A stretch of 64,000 nucleotides of DNA from positions 62,001 through 126,000 of the forward strand of contig NZ_JAWDIY010000001.1 of the NCBI RefSeq assembly GCF_032380655.1, given 5' to 3'. The notes under the pieces are model-generated. The model was given only the letters and a program-made list of their open reading frames with translations. It had not been told where the DNA came from and searched no databases. The position numbers and the translations under genes were made by a program. Origin of the DNA: Diplocloster hominis. GTDB lineage: Bacteria > Bacillota > Clostridia > Lachnospirales > Lachnospiraceae. Shown here in pieces: positions 26,357-33,894 of this stretch (the stretch's first letter is position 1; the number at the start of each line of letters is the position of its first letter).

Positions 26357-26827
26357 TTAGAAGCGATAGTGAGCGAATGCTTTGTTCGCCTCTGCCATCT
26401 TGTGCATATCTTCTTTCTTCTTCACGGATGCGCCTGTGTTGTTGGCTGCGTCCATGAGCTCATTTGCCAGTCTGTCTTCCATTGTCTTCTCGCCTCTGTT
26501 GCGGGAATACAATACTAACCAGCGAAGAGCCAGGGCCTGACGTCTGTCGGGACGAACTTCGATCGGTACCTGATAGGTAGCGCCGCCGATACGTCTCGCT
26601 TTTACTTCCAGTACAGGCATGATATTTGTCATAGCCTCTTCGAATACTTCGATCGCCGGTTTCCCGGTTTTCTCAGCTACTTTGTCAAATGCTCCGTATA
26701 CAATCTTCTGAGCAACACCTTTTTTACCATCCAGCATAACGTTGTTGATTAATTTGGTGACTACTTTGTTATTGTACAACGGATCTGCTAATACATCTCT
26801 TTTCTGAGTATGTCCTTTACGTGGCAC
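26357..26827 (-). CDS. rpsG: 30S ribosomal protein S7
   Basis: S7 (156 aa) nucleates assembly of the head of the small ribosomal subunit. It starts PRKGHTQKRDVLADPLYNNK and contains the conserved ARRIGGATYQVPIEVRPDRR block. The start codon is GTG at 26827, preceded by AAGGAGGGAAGTAAC. Full length matches the family. Confidence 0.98.
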   Translation of the reverse strand: MPRKGHTQKRDVLADPLYNNKVVTKLINNVMLDGKKGVAQKIVYGAFDKVAEKTGKPAIEVFEEAMTNIMPVLEVKARRIGGATYQVPIEVRPDRRQALALRWLVLYSRNRGEKTMEDRLANELMDAANNTGASVKKKEDMHKMAEANKAFAHYRF

Positions 26828-26849
26828 GTTACTTCCCTCCTTAACATTT

Positions 26850-26868
26850 GCCGCCTTTTTCCGGCAGC
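26850..26868 (-). promoter_or_regulatory. Small stem-loop in the rpsL-rpsG intergenic leader
   Basis: On the minus strand, GCTGCC and GGCGGC pair (one G-U) around a GGAAAAA loop, just upstream of the S7 ribosome binding site. The rpsL-rpsG gap is 192 bp, long for this operon. In E. coli S7 represses its own translation by binding this gap. A similar role here is only a suggestion. Confidence 0.35.
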
Positions 26869-27019
26869 TTCTTTTCGGTTAATTCATCGGTACTCACATG
26901 TGTCGTTCTATGGACTTAATGTGTTCGTGCGGTAATTCATGATGTTATCTGATGCATATTGAAAACAGGGATGAAACACCTACACTAACCATAGTTCTGT
27001 TTGTGATACTCAACAAGAA

Positions 27020-27442
27020 TTATTTCTTGGCGTCTTTGGGTCTCTTAGCGCCGTACTTGGAACGGGCCTGCCGTCTGTTGGCAACACCGGCGGTATCCAG
27101 GGTACCTCTGACGATATGGTATCTGGTACCAGGTAAGTCCTTCACCCTTCCACCACGAATCAGAACAACGCTATGCTCCTGAAGGTTATGGCCTTCACCG
27201 GGGATATAGCTGGTCACTTCGATTCCGTTGGAAAGACGAACTCTGGCGATCTTACGAAGAGCGGAGTTCGGCTTCTTAGGGGTTGCGGTCTTCACTGCGG
27301 TGCAAACACCTCTCTTCTGGGGAGAAGACATATCCGTAGATCTTTTGTGCAGAGAGTTGAATCCTTTCTGCAGAGCCGGAGCTGTGGATTTCTTTACAGA
27401 TGTTTGACGTCCCTTTCTTACTAACTGGTTAAATGTGGGCAT
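27020..27442 (-). CDS. rpsL: 30S ribosomal protein S12
   Basis: S12 (140 aa) is a decoding-centre protein. It starts MPTFNQLVRKGRQTSVKKS and carries TPKKPNSALRKIARVRLSNG and YIPGEGHNLQEHSVVLIRGG, the streptomycin-relevant loops. The start at 27442 follows GGAGGTGAAAGAA; the ATG three codons upstream overlaps that site. It is first in the str operon here. No rpoB or rpoC lies upstream, where many Firmicutes have them. Confidence 0.98.
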   Translation of the reverse strand: MPTFNQLVRKGRQTSVKKSTAPALQKGFNSLHKRSTDMSSPQKRGVCTAVKTATPKKPNSALRKIARVRLSNGIEVTSYIPGEGHNLQEHSVVLIRGGRVKDLPGTRYHIVRGTLDTAGVANRRQARSKYGAKRPKDAKK

Positions 27443-27521
27443 TTCTTTCACCTCCTGATAGTGGATTTCCCAAACTTTTTTGTGTATGCCAAATATAATG
27501 CATCTGCATGCACGCTAAATA

Positions 27522-27550
27522 ATTATAATGGGTGGGTGCTTATCTGTCAA
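27522..27550 (-). promoter_or_regulatory. Consensus promoter of the str operon
   Basis: On the minus strand, a perfect TTGACA (27545-27550) and a perfect TATAAT (27522-27527) are exactly 17 bp apart, about 80 bp upstream of rpsL. An A/T-rich stretch lies directly upstream of the -35, as in strong ribosomal-protein promoters. The foldback element at 27591 begins only 40 bp further upstream. Confidence 0.88.
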
Positions 27551-27590
27551 GCTGTTTTTTTATTTTTTCCATTTTATTATCTATTGGGAC

Positions 27591-27988
27591 GGGAAAAAGG
27601 GGCAGGGGTTGTGGGGACGGCCTGGGACGGATTTGGCGCGGCGGTGTGTGGGATCTGGCCGCTCATGGGCCCGGGGAGCATCGTCCGTGTCCCGGGGCTG
27701 TGGGCTTGCGTCGGCAGCTGCTAAATAAAAACGGGCCGACAGGTCCAGGAACCGGGGCCATTCGCCAGGAACGCATAATGCGTTCCCGGCTCAGAGCCCC
27801 TTGCGTGTCGGCGTGGAACGCCGCCCCGCATCCTGAACCTGCCGGCCCGTTTTTATTAAGCATCTGCACGACCGCCCAATGCCCCGGGACACGGACGATG
27901 CTCCCCGGGCCCATGAGCGGCCAGATCCCACACACCGCCGCGCCAAATCCGTCCCAGGCCGTCCCCACAACCCCTGCCCCTTTTTCCC
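27591..27988. repeat. Long foldback element A (108-bp arms, 182-bp core)
   Basis: The arms 27591-27698 and 27881-27988 are perfect inverted copies over 108 bp with no mismatch or indel by eye. The 182-bp core (27699-27880) contains a second inverted pair bordered by A/T runs (TAAATAAAAACGGGCC near 27722 and GGCCCGTTTTTATTA near 27843). It also holds a GGGGC/GCCCC pair enclosing the hairpin GGAACGCA-taa-TGCGTTCC, and a separate hairpin CGGCGT-gga-ACGCCG. The whole is G/C-rich and has no convincing gene. Element B at 28115-28529 carries the same core in reverse orientation with different arms. I do not recognise a named family. Confidence 0.9.
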
Positions 27989-28114
27989 CTGCGTTAGTAA
28001 TGCGGGATTTGTAATGTGTCTGGACTAAAACTCCTGCACAACAGGATGTTCGAAGCCGAATTAAAGATTTTCTGCATCTTAGCTGCAAACCACCCTGGCT
28101 CTTATTAGAGTAGC

Positions 28115-28529
28115 GAGCGGAGGCGGCGGGGATGTTCCCACAGACGGCTGGTCTGCCGGAGGCATTGGCGGCCCTGGCAAACGGCAACAGCTGTTCCTGT
28201 GCTGCAGGGATCATTGGCCGTGTGCCGGGGCATTGGGCGGCCGAGCTGCTGCTTAATATAAACGGACCGGCGGGGTCAGGATGCGGGGCGGCGTTCCACG
28301 CCGACACGCAAGGGGCTCTGAACCGGGAACGCATCATGCGTTCCTGGTGAATAGCCCCGGTTCCTGACCCCGCCGGTCTGTTTTTATTTAGCAGCTGCCG
28401 GCGCAAGCCCACAGCCCCGGCACACGGCCAATGATCCCTGCAGCACAGGAACAGCTGTTGCCGTTTGCCAGGGCCGCCAATGTCTCCGGCAGACAGCCGT
28501 CTGTGGGAACATCCCCGCCGCCTCCGCTC
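28115..28529. repeat. Long foldback element B (117/116-bp arms, 182-bp core)
   Basis: The arms 28115-28231 and 28414-28529 are inverted copies with one single-base indel and one mismatch. The core 28232-28413 is also 182 bp and, read on the minus strand, differs from core A at only about 19 positions by eye. The arms differ strongly from those of element A except for the innermost 20-25 bp. It begins 16 bp after the stop codon of the gene at 28546-30360, so it will fold in that gene's transcript. Between A and B, 27989-28114 shows nothing I can name. Confidence 0.9.
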
Positions 28530-28545
28530 CCTTCAAGTCCGAATC

Positions 28546-30360
28546 TCAAATATGCAGCTTCTTCCCCAGCTCAGAGAAAAAGTCCCGTCCATTGAAGATA
28601 ACCAGCCCAGCCAGGCTCAACAGGCAAATACCGGAACAGATCACAGATGGATAGCGCACATCAGCCACACCGGTCAGCAGGAGGATTACAGGGACAAGCC
28701 CATAGAGGGCGTTTATGACATAGTAGATCATGTAGTCTTTGGGTTTCAGGCGCTGGACACAGGTGATGGTGATCATGGAAGCCAGGATCAGGACACACAT
28801 GCCCGGGAGGACGTAGTCCACGGACCAGCCGTTCCACCCGGTGCACAGGTCCCAGATCAGACAGCCGATGGTTATGATAAAAAGCTGCCAGAGTGAGTTT
28901 TTCAGCAGGTTACGGCGTTTGAAAAAGGCGACTGCCAGCGCCAGCCACATGCTGAATGCCCCGGCCACGGCAAAGAGGGACCAATATAGGCGCGGGGTTA
29001 CGATCATGTTTATCATGACTGTGATGACTGCGGCGGAGATGCTGCCAAAGGTGAACCACTGGAAGAAACGCTTTCCCACAAGCTTTTCTTTTTGGCGGGG
29101 CGGGAAATCGGGTTCCGGGAACTCACTTGCGATTCCGTGCTCCTTCAGGATACGGAAGAAGTTCCTCTCGATGTTCCGGCTCTCGAAACGGGATGTGAAA
29201 GTGAGCGCCAGCTGGTCCTGGAAGGAACACATGCATAATTCCATGGTGGGTGTGCTGGTGAAAACTCCGAATCGCCTGATGTACGGGATATATTGGTCGG
29301 GCATGGACACTACGCTCATGTTGGAGAATACTGCTGTTACGTCTTTTCCTGAGAAACGGGCGCCCAGCTTCATGCCGAAGTTTTTGATCTCCAGAGGCAG
29401 GATTCTAAGGATCGGATTGCGTTCCAGCCCCATCAGTTCGTTCATCCGGACAGCTACCTGGTCTTTGGTCAATTCATGGGAAAAATACTGTTTTACTTCC
29501 TGAACTACATCCCCGAAGGCAAAACGGCCTGATTCGAACCGGTAATTGGGTTCGATCCAGCCAAAGAAGTTCAGCATGGAGTCGGAGGGGAAGAACTTTC
29601 TTAAGTTCAGGGGCACCATCAGTGCTACGGGTTTGCGCTCCTGGAACCGGTTCATCTCCTCGTGGATCGCACACAGATAGACCGCAGTCAGGTAAACCGT
29701 GATGGAGACGTTGTATTCCCTGGCTTTGGACAGCACTTCTTTGACCGACAGGGTGGCCTCCGTGATCTGGAGCCCGCCGTCCCGGGTACCGGGGCCGTGC
29801 AGCTGGAATGCTTTCACTTTCCTGGTTTTCTTTTTGTCATTCGGACTATAGTATTTTGAGAAGCTGTCGTCTTCCAGATCCTGTACGGTGATGGATGAAT
29901 CGGTTAATGGTTCATCGGTAAGGCCTTCTGAGGCGTGGGCTTCGATCAGATAGTTTTTGACCAGCTCGCGGATGAACTGGGTGGCGCCGGTCCCGTCGGT
30001 CAGCGCGTGGAACACTTCAAAATTGATCCTCTTCTTATAATAAGTAACTTCGAATAACAGACCTTTCTTGTCATGAATGTATAGGTTACTGCAGGGCGGC
30101 TTGCTCTCCTGTTTTACTGCCGGCCGTATGGAGCTCTCCTCCAGATAATACCAGAAGAATCCTTTGCGCAGTACAGAGAGGAATACCGGATATTTTTCTA
30201 TCGTGGTATCCAAAGCCTTTTGAAGGGCTTCGGGTTTTACGTCCTGGTGAAGCTCACAGTAGAAGCGGAATACACGGGTATCCCGTTTGCCGCTGGTCGC
30301 CGGAAAGATCTTGGCCGCATTGTCTAATTTCCGCCAATAAGCTCTCTTTGTGTGAAACAC
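28546..30360 (-). CDS. Condensation-type acyltransferase fused to a DUF6320-like membrane domain
   Basis: This 604-aa protein has an N-terminal part (about 1-430) resembling alcohol acetyltransferase or NRPS condensation domains. The active-site-like FHALTDGTGATQFIRELV near 153-170 is an HxxxDG motif (HALTDG). Four to five membrane segments follow (about 440-590), matching the arrangement called DUF6320. It probably transfers an acyl group at the membrane; donor and acceptor are not evident. The start appears to be GTG at 30360 with GGAGG upstream, inside the end of the esterase gene's region, so the two genes are co-transcribed. The fold is moderately sure; the function is not. Confidence 0.78.
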   Translation of the reverse strand: MFHTKRAYWRKLDNAAKIFPATSGKRDTRVFRFYCELHQDVKPEALQKALDTTIEKYPVFLSVLRKGFFWYYLEESSIRPAVKQESKPPCSNLYIHDKKGLLFEVTYYKKRINFEVFHALTDGTGATQFIRELVKNYLIEAHASEGLTDEPLTDSSITVQDLEDDSFSKYYSPNDKKKTRKVKAFQLHGPGTRDGGLQITEATLSVKEVLSKAREYNVSITVYLTAVYLCAIHEEMNRFQERKPVALMVPLNLRKFFPSDSMLNFFGWIEPNYRFESGRFAFGDVVQEVKQYFSHELTKDQVAVRMNELMGLERNPILRILPLEIKNFGMKLGARFSGKDVTAVFSNMSVVSMPDQYIPYIRRFGVFTSTPTMELCMCSFQDQLALTFTSRFESRNIERNFFRILKEHGIASEFPEPDFPPRQKEKLVGKRFFQWFTFGSISAAVITVMINMIVTPRLYWSLFAVAGAFSMWLALAVAFFKRRNLLKNSLWQLFIITIGCLIWDLCTGWNGWSVDYVLPGMCVLILASMITITCVQRLKPKDYMIYYVINALYGLVPVILLLTGVADVRYPSVICSGICLLSLAGLVIFNGRDFFSELGKKLHI

Positions 30361-30366
30361 GTTTCT

Positions 30367-31293
30367 TTATTCCTCCTTCAAAAAACGATTGATCACCTGA
30401 AAACTCTCCTGTACGTGATAGTACTTGATTCCAAGTGCGAAGAAACCGTGCAGCGCGTCCTTTACCTGATATACGCTTACCTGGTTTCCCGCCTTTTCAA
30501 GTCGTCTCCCGTATTCTTCCCCCTCGTCTCTGAGCGGATCGTATTCCGCCGTCAATATCAGGGTCCGCGGCTGCCGGCTCAGATCTTCTTCGCACAGGGG
30601 GGCGAAATAGGGATTCTGCCGGTCTGCGGGACTGCCCTGATATAATTCCAGATATTGTTCCATCTTCTTCGCTGTCAAAAGATAACTCTGCCCATTTTCC
30701 TGTACGGAGGCATATGGGCTTTGATCCGTGTAGTCATTGTTTAAGGCAGGATATATGAGGATCTGACGGGCAGGTGTAAATTCTTCCCGGTCTCTGGCCA
30801 TCAGGCTCACCGCAGCACACAGGTTGCCGCCGGCACTGTCCCCCGCCAAAGTGATCCGGCCGGGGTCGATCTCCATGATCTGCTGAGTGTACAGAGCCTT
30901 AGCGGCCGCATAGCAGTCCTGAAGCCCCGTGGGAAACCTGTGCTCCGGGGCCAGCCGGTATTCCACCGACATGACTACGTGGTCCGTGTCCTGCGCCATA
31001 CGGGCGCACACCCGGTCATAATTTTCCACGCTCTCGGTCACCCAGCCTCCGCCGTGAAAGAATAACAGCACCGGCTTACCCTTGCCTCCGGTTTCCAGGC
31101 TCTTCTCATCCGGCATGTAAAAACGGACCGGTATCTCGTGTCCCTCATTATAAATCTTCCCATTATATTTCTTATAAAACAGTTTCATTGGATCCAGAGA
31201 CTTCAGATTCGCAAATTGCCGGGACGACTCTACTTCGATATCCCCGTAGGACAGTGCTTTCAGTACAACCCTCATCGCTTTATTTATCGCCAT
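30367..31293 (-). CDS. Alpha/beta hydrolase, acetyl-esterase (HSL) type
   Basis: This predicted cytoplasmic esterase has 308 aa. The oxyanion-hole motif HGGGW is at about residues 101-105, the nucleophile motif GDSAGGNLCA near 173, the acid in EYDPLRDEG near 254 and the catalytic His in DALHGFF near 284. This is the hormone-sensitive-lipase family. It lies just upstream of the acyltransferase gene, so the pair could add and remove acyl groups on the same class of molecule. The start at 31293 has GAGG seven bases upstream. Confidence 0.9.
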   Translation of the reverse strand: MAINKAMRVVLKALSYGDIEVESSRQFANLKSLDPMKLFYKKYNGKIYNEGHEIPVRFYMPDEKSLETGGKGKPVLLFFHGGGWVTESVENYDRVCARMAQDTDHVVMSVEYRLAPEHRFPTGLQDCYAAAKALYTQQIMEIDPGRITLAGDSAGGNLCAAVSLMARDREEFTPARQILIYPALNNDYTDQSPYASVQENGQSYLLTAKKMEQYLELYQGSPADRQNPYFAPLCEEDLSRQPRTLILTAEYDPLRDEGEEYGRRLEKAGNQVSVYQVKDALHGFFALGIKYYHVQESFQVINRFLKEE

Positions 31294-31402
31294 CCAACAG
31301 CCTCATCTTCCTCCGGGTCTATCCCCGCGCTTCTTATTATATTGATTTGATTTTTCTGATTCTTTTCCATTCATTTTCTGTTGCGTATCATTTATTTTAT
31401 TT

Positions 31403-31431
31403 ATCATAGCACATGCTCCGTTTATATACAA
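31403..31431 (-). promoter_or_regulatory. Promoter candidate for the esterase-acyltransferase pair
   Basis: On the minus strand, TTGTAT (31426-31431) and TATGAT (31403-31408) are 17 bp apart, about 110 bp upstream of the esterase start. With the promoter at 31485-31513 it fills the 313-bp divergent gap 31294-31606, where no gene is seen. Confidence 0.55.
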
Positions 31432-31484
31432 GAAACGGGCCAAACAGAATAAGCAGCTAAAAAAAATATACCTCAAAGTGAACG

Positions 31485-31513
31485 TTGCTAATTCATCAGC
31501 CCGGCGATATAAT
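31485..31513 (+). promoter_or_regulatory. Promoter of the flavin oxidoreductase gene
   Basis: TTGCTA (31485-31490) and a perfect TATAAT (31508-31513) are 17 bp apart. The expected start near 31520 leaves a leader of about 90 nt before the AAAGGGG site and the ATG at 31607. Confidence 0.7.
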
Positions 31514-31606
31514 AAATATATATAGGAGATAGGATTTAGGAGGGTGGAAATGGTTAGCCTGCATACATAGAATCGACTAAAATAACTGCAGGCGGAAAGG
31601 GGTTTT

Positions 31607-33637
31607 ATGACTAATTTTCACCATCTGTTTTCACCGTTAACTGTTAACGGACTGGAACTCAAAAACCGTATACTCATGCCGGCGTTCCATATGAAATACG
31701 CGGACCACGGTTATGCCACCGACCGGTTGAAGGAGTTCTATTATGAGAGGGCAAAGGGTGGCGCTGCGATGATCCTGGTCGGTGGTATGCGGATTGACGA
31801 TCTGGGCGGCGACATCGGTCTGGACAGCCTGAGCGATGATTCTTTTATCGAGGGCTACCAGGAGCTGGTCGAGGGTATTCACGAAAGAGGAGCGAAAGTC
31901 GGGGCACAGCTCTATCATTCGGGGCGGTATATGCGAAGCGGTTCTATGCCGGACCATCTTCCCGGGCTGTCCGCATCATCGACCTTCTCAAGCTTCAGCC
32001 GTGAGACCAGCAGGGAAATGAGTCTGGAAGATATCCGGCTCACTCAGCAAAAATGGGCTGAAGCAGCCATCAGAGCAAAAAAAGCCGGCTTCGACGCGGT
32101 GGAGATTATCGCCTGCACCGGTTATCTGATCTGTCAGTTCTTATCTGAGATTACAAATAAGCGGACGGACGAATATGGAGGAAGCCTTGAAAACCGTTGT
32201 CGTTTTGGACAGGAGGTGGTACAGGCAGTCCGCAGGGCGGTAGGACCTGATTTCCCTATTTTCATGCGGATTACCGGAAATGATTTCATGCCGGGCGGCG
32301 CAGGCTTTGCGGAGACAGTAGCTTTCGCAAAGGCTGTGGAGGAGGCCGGTGTAGATCTTCTGAATGTGACCGGCGGCTGGCACGAGACGCAGATTCCGCA
32401 GATTACCGGGGACGTGCCTCCGGCGACTTATACATATCTGGCGCATCAGATCAAGCAGGCGGTACAGATTCCGGTGTCGGCTTCTAACCGGATCAACGAT
32501 CCTTACGTGGCAGAGGAAGTTCTGGCTCTGGGCAAAAGCGATATGGTCAGTATGGCCAGAGCCCTGCTGGCGGACCCCCAGTGGCCCAACAAGGTAAAAG
32601 AGGGCAGGCTAGGTGAGATCCGCAAGTGTATGGGCTGCAATCAGGGATGTCTGGCCAACTCCTTCTTCGATAAGCCCGGCGAATGCCTGGTAAATGGAAA
32701 AGCCGGACGGGAGTATCTCTTCCGGGATAAACCCGCACCGGAAAAAATAAAACGGATTCTGGTGGTCGGCGGAGGCCCGGGAGGCGCAGAAGCGGCAGTG
32801 AATCTGGCGCAGCGGGGCCATCAGGTGACCCTCTGGGAGAAGAACAAAAGGATCGGCGGACAGCTGCCGCTTGTGGCGGCTCCCTCCAGCAAGAAAGATT
32901 TTATGGAATTGATCGGATATTACGAGAACATGCTCGCAAAATCCGGTGTGGAAGTTGTCTGTAATAAAGAAGCGGATGCCGCGGAGGTGGCGGCCGGCGG
33001 TTTTGATGTGGTGATCACCGCTACCGGTGTGATTCCCAAGACGATGCCGCTGCCAGGCGATGACGGTTCGGTTCCTGTATATACGGCACATCAGATTCTG
33101 GCAAGGGAAGTCATCCCCGGAAAGAACGTCGTCATTATCGGCGGAGGTACCGTAGGCTGCGAAACCGCCCATGTGCTGGCGGAAGCCGGAACGCTTACCC
33201 CGGAGCAGTATCATTTCCTGTGTATCCATCACGCGGAAAACCGGGAATTCCTGGATGGCCTGATGAATCACAGTCTGCGGAATATCTCCATCGTGGAGAT
33301 ACTTCCCAAGATCGGCAAAGGCTTTGATCCGGGCACCGCATGGCCGCTGCTTCAGGGTCTGGACCGGATGGGCGTTAAGAAATACGCGAACACAAAGGTC
33401 TTGTCCGTGAAAGACAAGGTGGTTACTGTAGAGCGCACGGCAAAAGACGGTACCGTAAGCGTAATTGAGATTCCCTGCGACATGATTATCCTGGCAGTCG
33501 GCGCCGTACCCAACGACAAGCTGTATCACGAGCTGGAGGGCAAAGTCCCCGAGCTGTATAACCTGGGCGACAGCTCCGGCATCGGAAAGGTGCTGACGGC
33601 AGTACGGGACGCGGTGGATCTGGCTTACTCTATTTAG
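31607..33637 (+). CDS. Fe-S flavin NAD(P)H oxidoreductase, 2,4-dienoyl-CoA reductase/BaiH type
   Basis: This multi-cofactor ene-reductase has 676 aa. An N-terminal old-yellow-enzyme barrel (about 1-335) binds FMN. CMGCNQGC (Cys about 341, 344 and 348) plus a later Cys in PGECLVN hold a 4Fe-4S cluster. The C-terminal half has an FAD motif VGGGPGGAEAA (about 387) and an NAD(P) motif IIGGGTVGCETA (about 510). The layout matches bacterial 2,4-dienoyl-CoA reductase and the bile-acid enzymes BaiCD/BaiH. An insertion of about 35 residues follows the NAD motif (TLTPEQYHFLCIHH), as in the bile-acid/enoate branch. The true substrate cannot be set from sequence alone. Confidence 0.9.
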   Translation: MTNFHHLFSPLTVNGLELKNRILMPAFHMKYADHGYATDRLKEFYYERAKGGAAMILVGGMRIDDLGGDIGLDSLSDDSFIEGYQELVEGIHERGAKVGAQLYHSGRYMRSGSMPDHLPGLSASSTFSSFSRETSREMSLEDIRLTQQKWAEAAIRAKKAGFDAVEIIACTGYLICQFLSEITNKRTDEYGGSLENRCRFGQEVVQAVRRAVGPDFPIFMRITGNDFMPGGAGFAETVAFAKAVEEAGVDLLNVTGGWHETQIPQITGDVPPATYTYLAHQIKQAVQIPVSASNRINDPYVAEEVLALGKSDMVSMARALLADPQWPNKVKEGRLGEIRKCMGCNQGCLANSFFDKPGECLVNGKAGREYLFRDKPAPEKIKRILVVGGGPGGAEAAVNLAQRGHQVTLWEKNKRIGGQLPLVAAPSSKKDFMELIGYYENMLAKSGVEVVCNKEADAAEVAAGGFDVVITATGVIPKTMPLPGDDGSVPVYTAHQILAREVIPGKNVVIIGGGTVGCETAHVLAEAGTLTPEQYHFLCIHHAENREFLDGLMNHSLRNISIVEILPKIGKGFDPGTAWPLLQGLDRMGVKKYANTKVLSVKDKVVTVERTAKDGTVSVIEIPCDMIILAVGAVPNDKLYHELEGKVPELYNLGDSSGIGKVLTAVRDAVDLAYSI

Positions 33638-33699
33638 AGCGGGCATTGCCTGTTCATATGGGATTCACCTTTTAGGTGGTTCTGAATGTAAAATAACGG

Positions 33700-33758
33700 C
33701 GCCTGTCCCCGGATGTTGACTGGAATAGTTCAGCATCCGGGGTAGCAGGCGCTTTTTT
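33700..33758 (+). terminator. Rho-independent terminator of the flavin oxidoreductase gene
   Basis: GCGCCTG-t-CCCCGGATG (from 33700) pairs with CATCCGGGG-tag-CAGGCGC (to 33752) and is followed by a run of seven T. It is the left part of the repeat copy at 33701-33850. The gene stop is 63 bp upstream. Confidence 0.88.
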
Positions 33759-33850
33759 TCCTCTAACAGACCGGCTTTCGGGGACAGGCCCCTTTCTCCG
33801 CGCAGCTGCTGTTCGGGCGAACGTTACTGCCGAAAGATGCCAGTCCCCTC
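33701..33850. repeat. Foldback family D, copy 1 (left arm missing)
   Basis: About 148 bp of this stretch match 44478-44627 without indels, about 95% identical by eye. They include GTTGACTGGAATAGTTCAGC, the T-run and the right arm ending in GATGCCAGTCCCCTC. Here the outer left arm seen in the other copy is absent and replaced by unrelated bases. It lies between the convergent ends of the flavin oxidoreductase gene and the aldolase gene at 33895. Confidence 0.85.
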
Positions 33851-33894
33851 TCCAATGGGCGTGCATGGTATCGTATTCAGAAAAGATTACCCGT

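Noticed and set aside
27699..27880. tRNA-like or retron msr-msd reading of the foldback core
   Set aside because: No anticodon arm, T-loop or CCA end is seen, and no reverse transcriptase gene is present in the window.
27532..28412. Open reading frames of 72-249 aa on both strands across the foldback elements
   Set aside because: They arise because inverted arms carry the same open frame twice. The translations are low-complexity, repeat each other, and lack ribosome binding sites.
27591..28529. CRISPR array
   Set aside because: There are two inverted copies of one long core, not many short direct repeats with regular spacers, and no cas gene is in the window.
32609..33646. 345-aa frame opposite the flavin oxidoreductase
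   Set aside because: It is antisense to a well-supported gene, has no domain I recognise, and its composition mirrors the sense codons.
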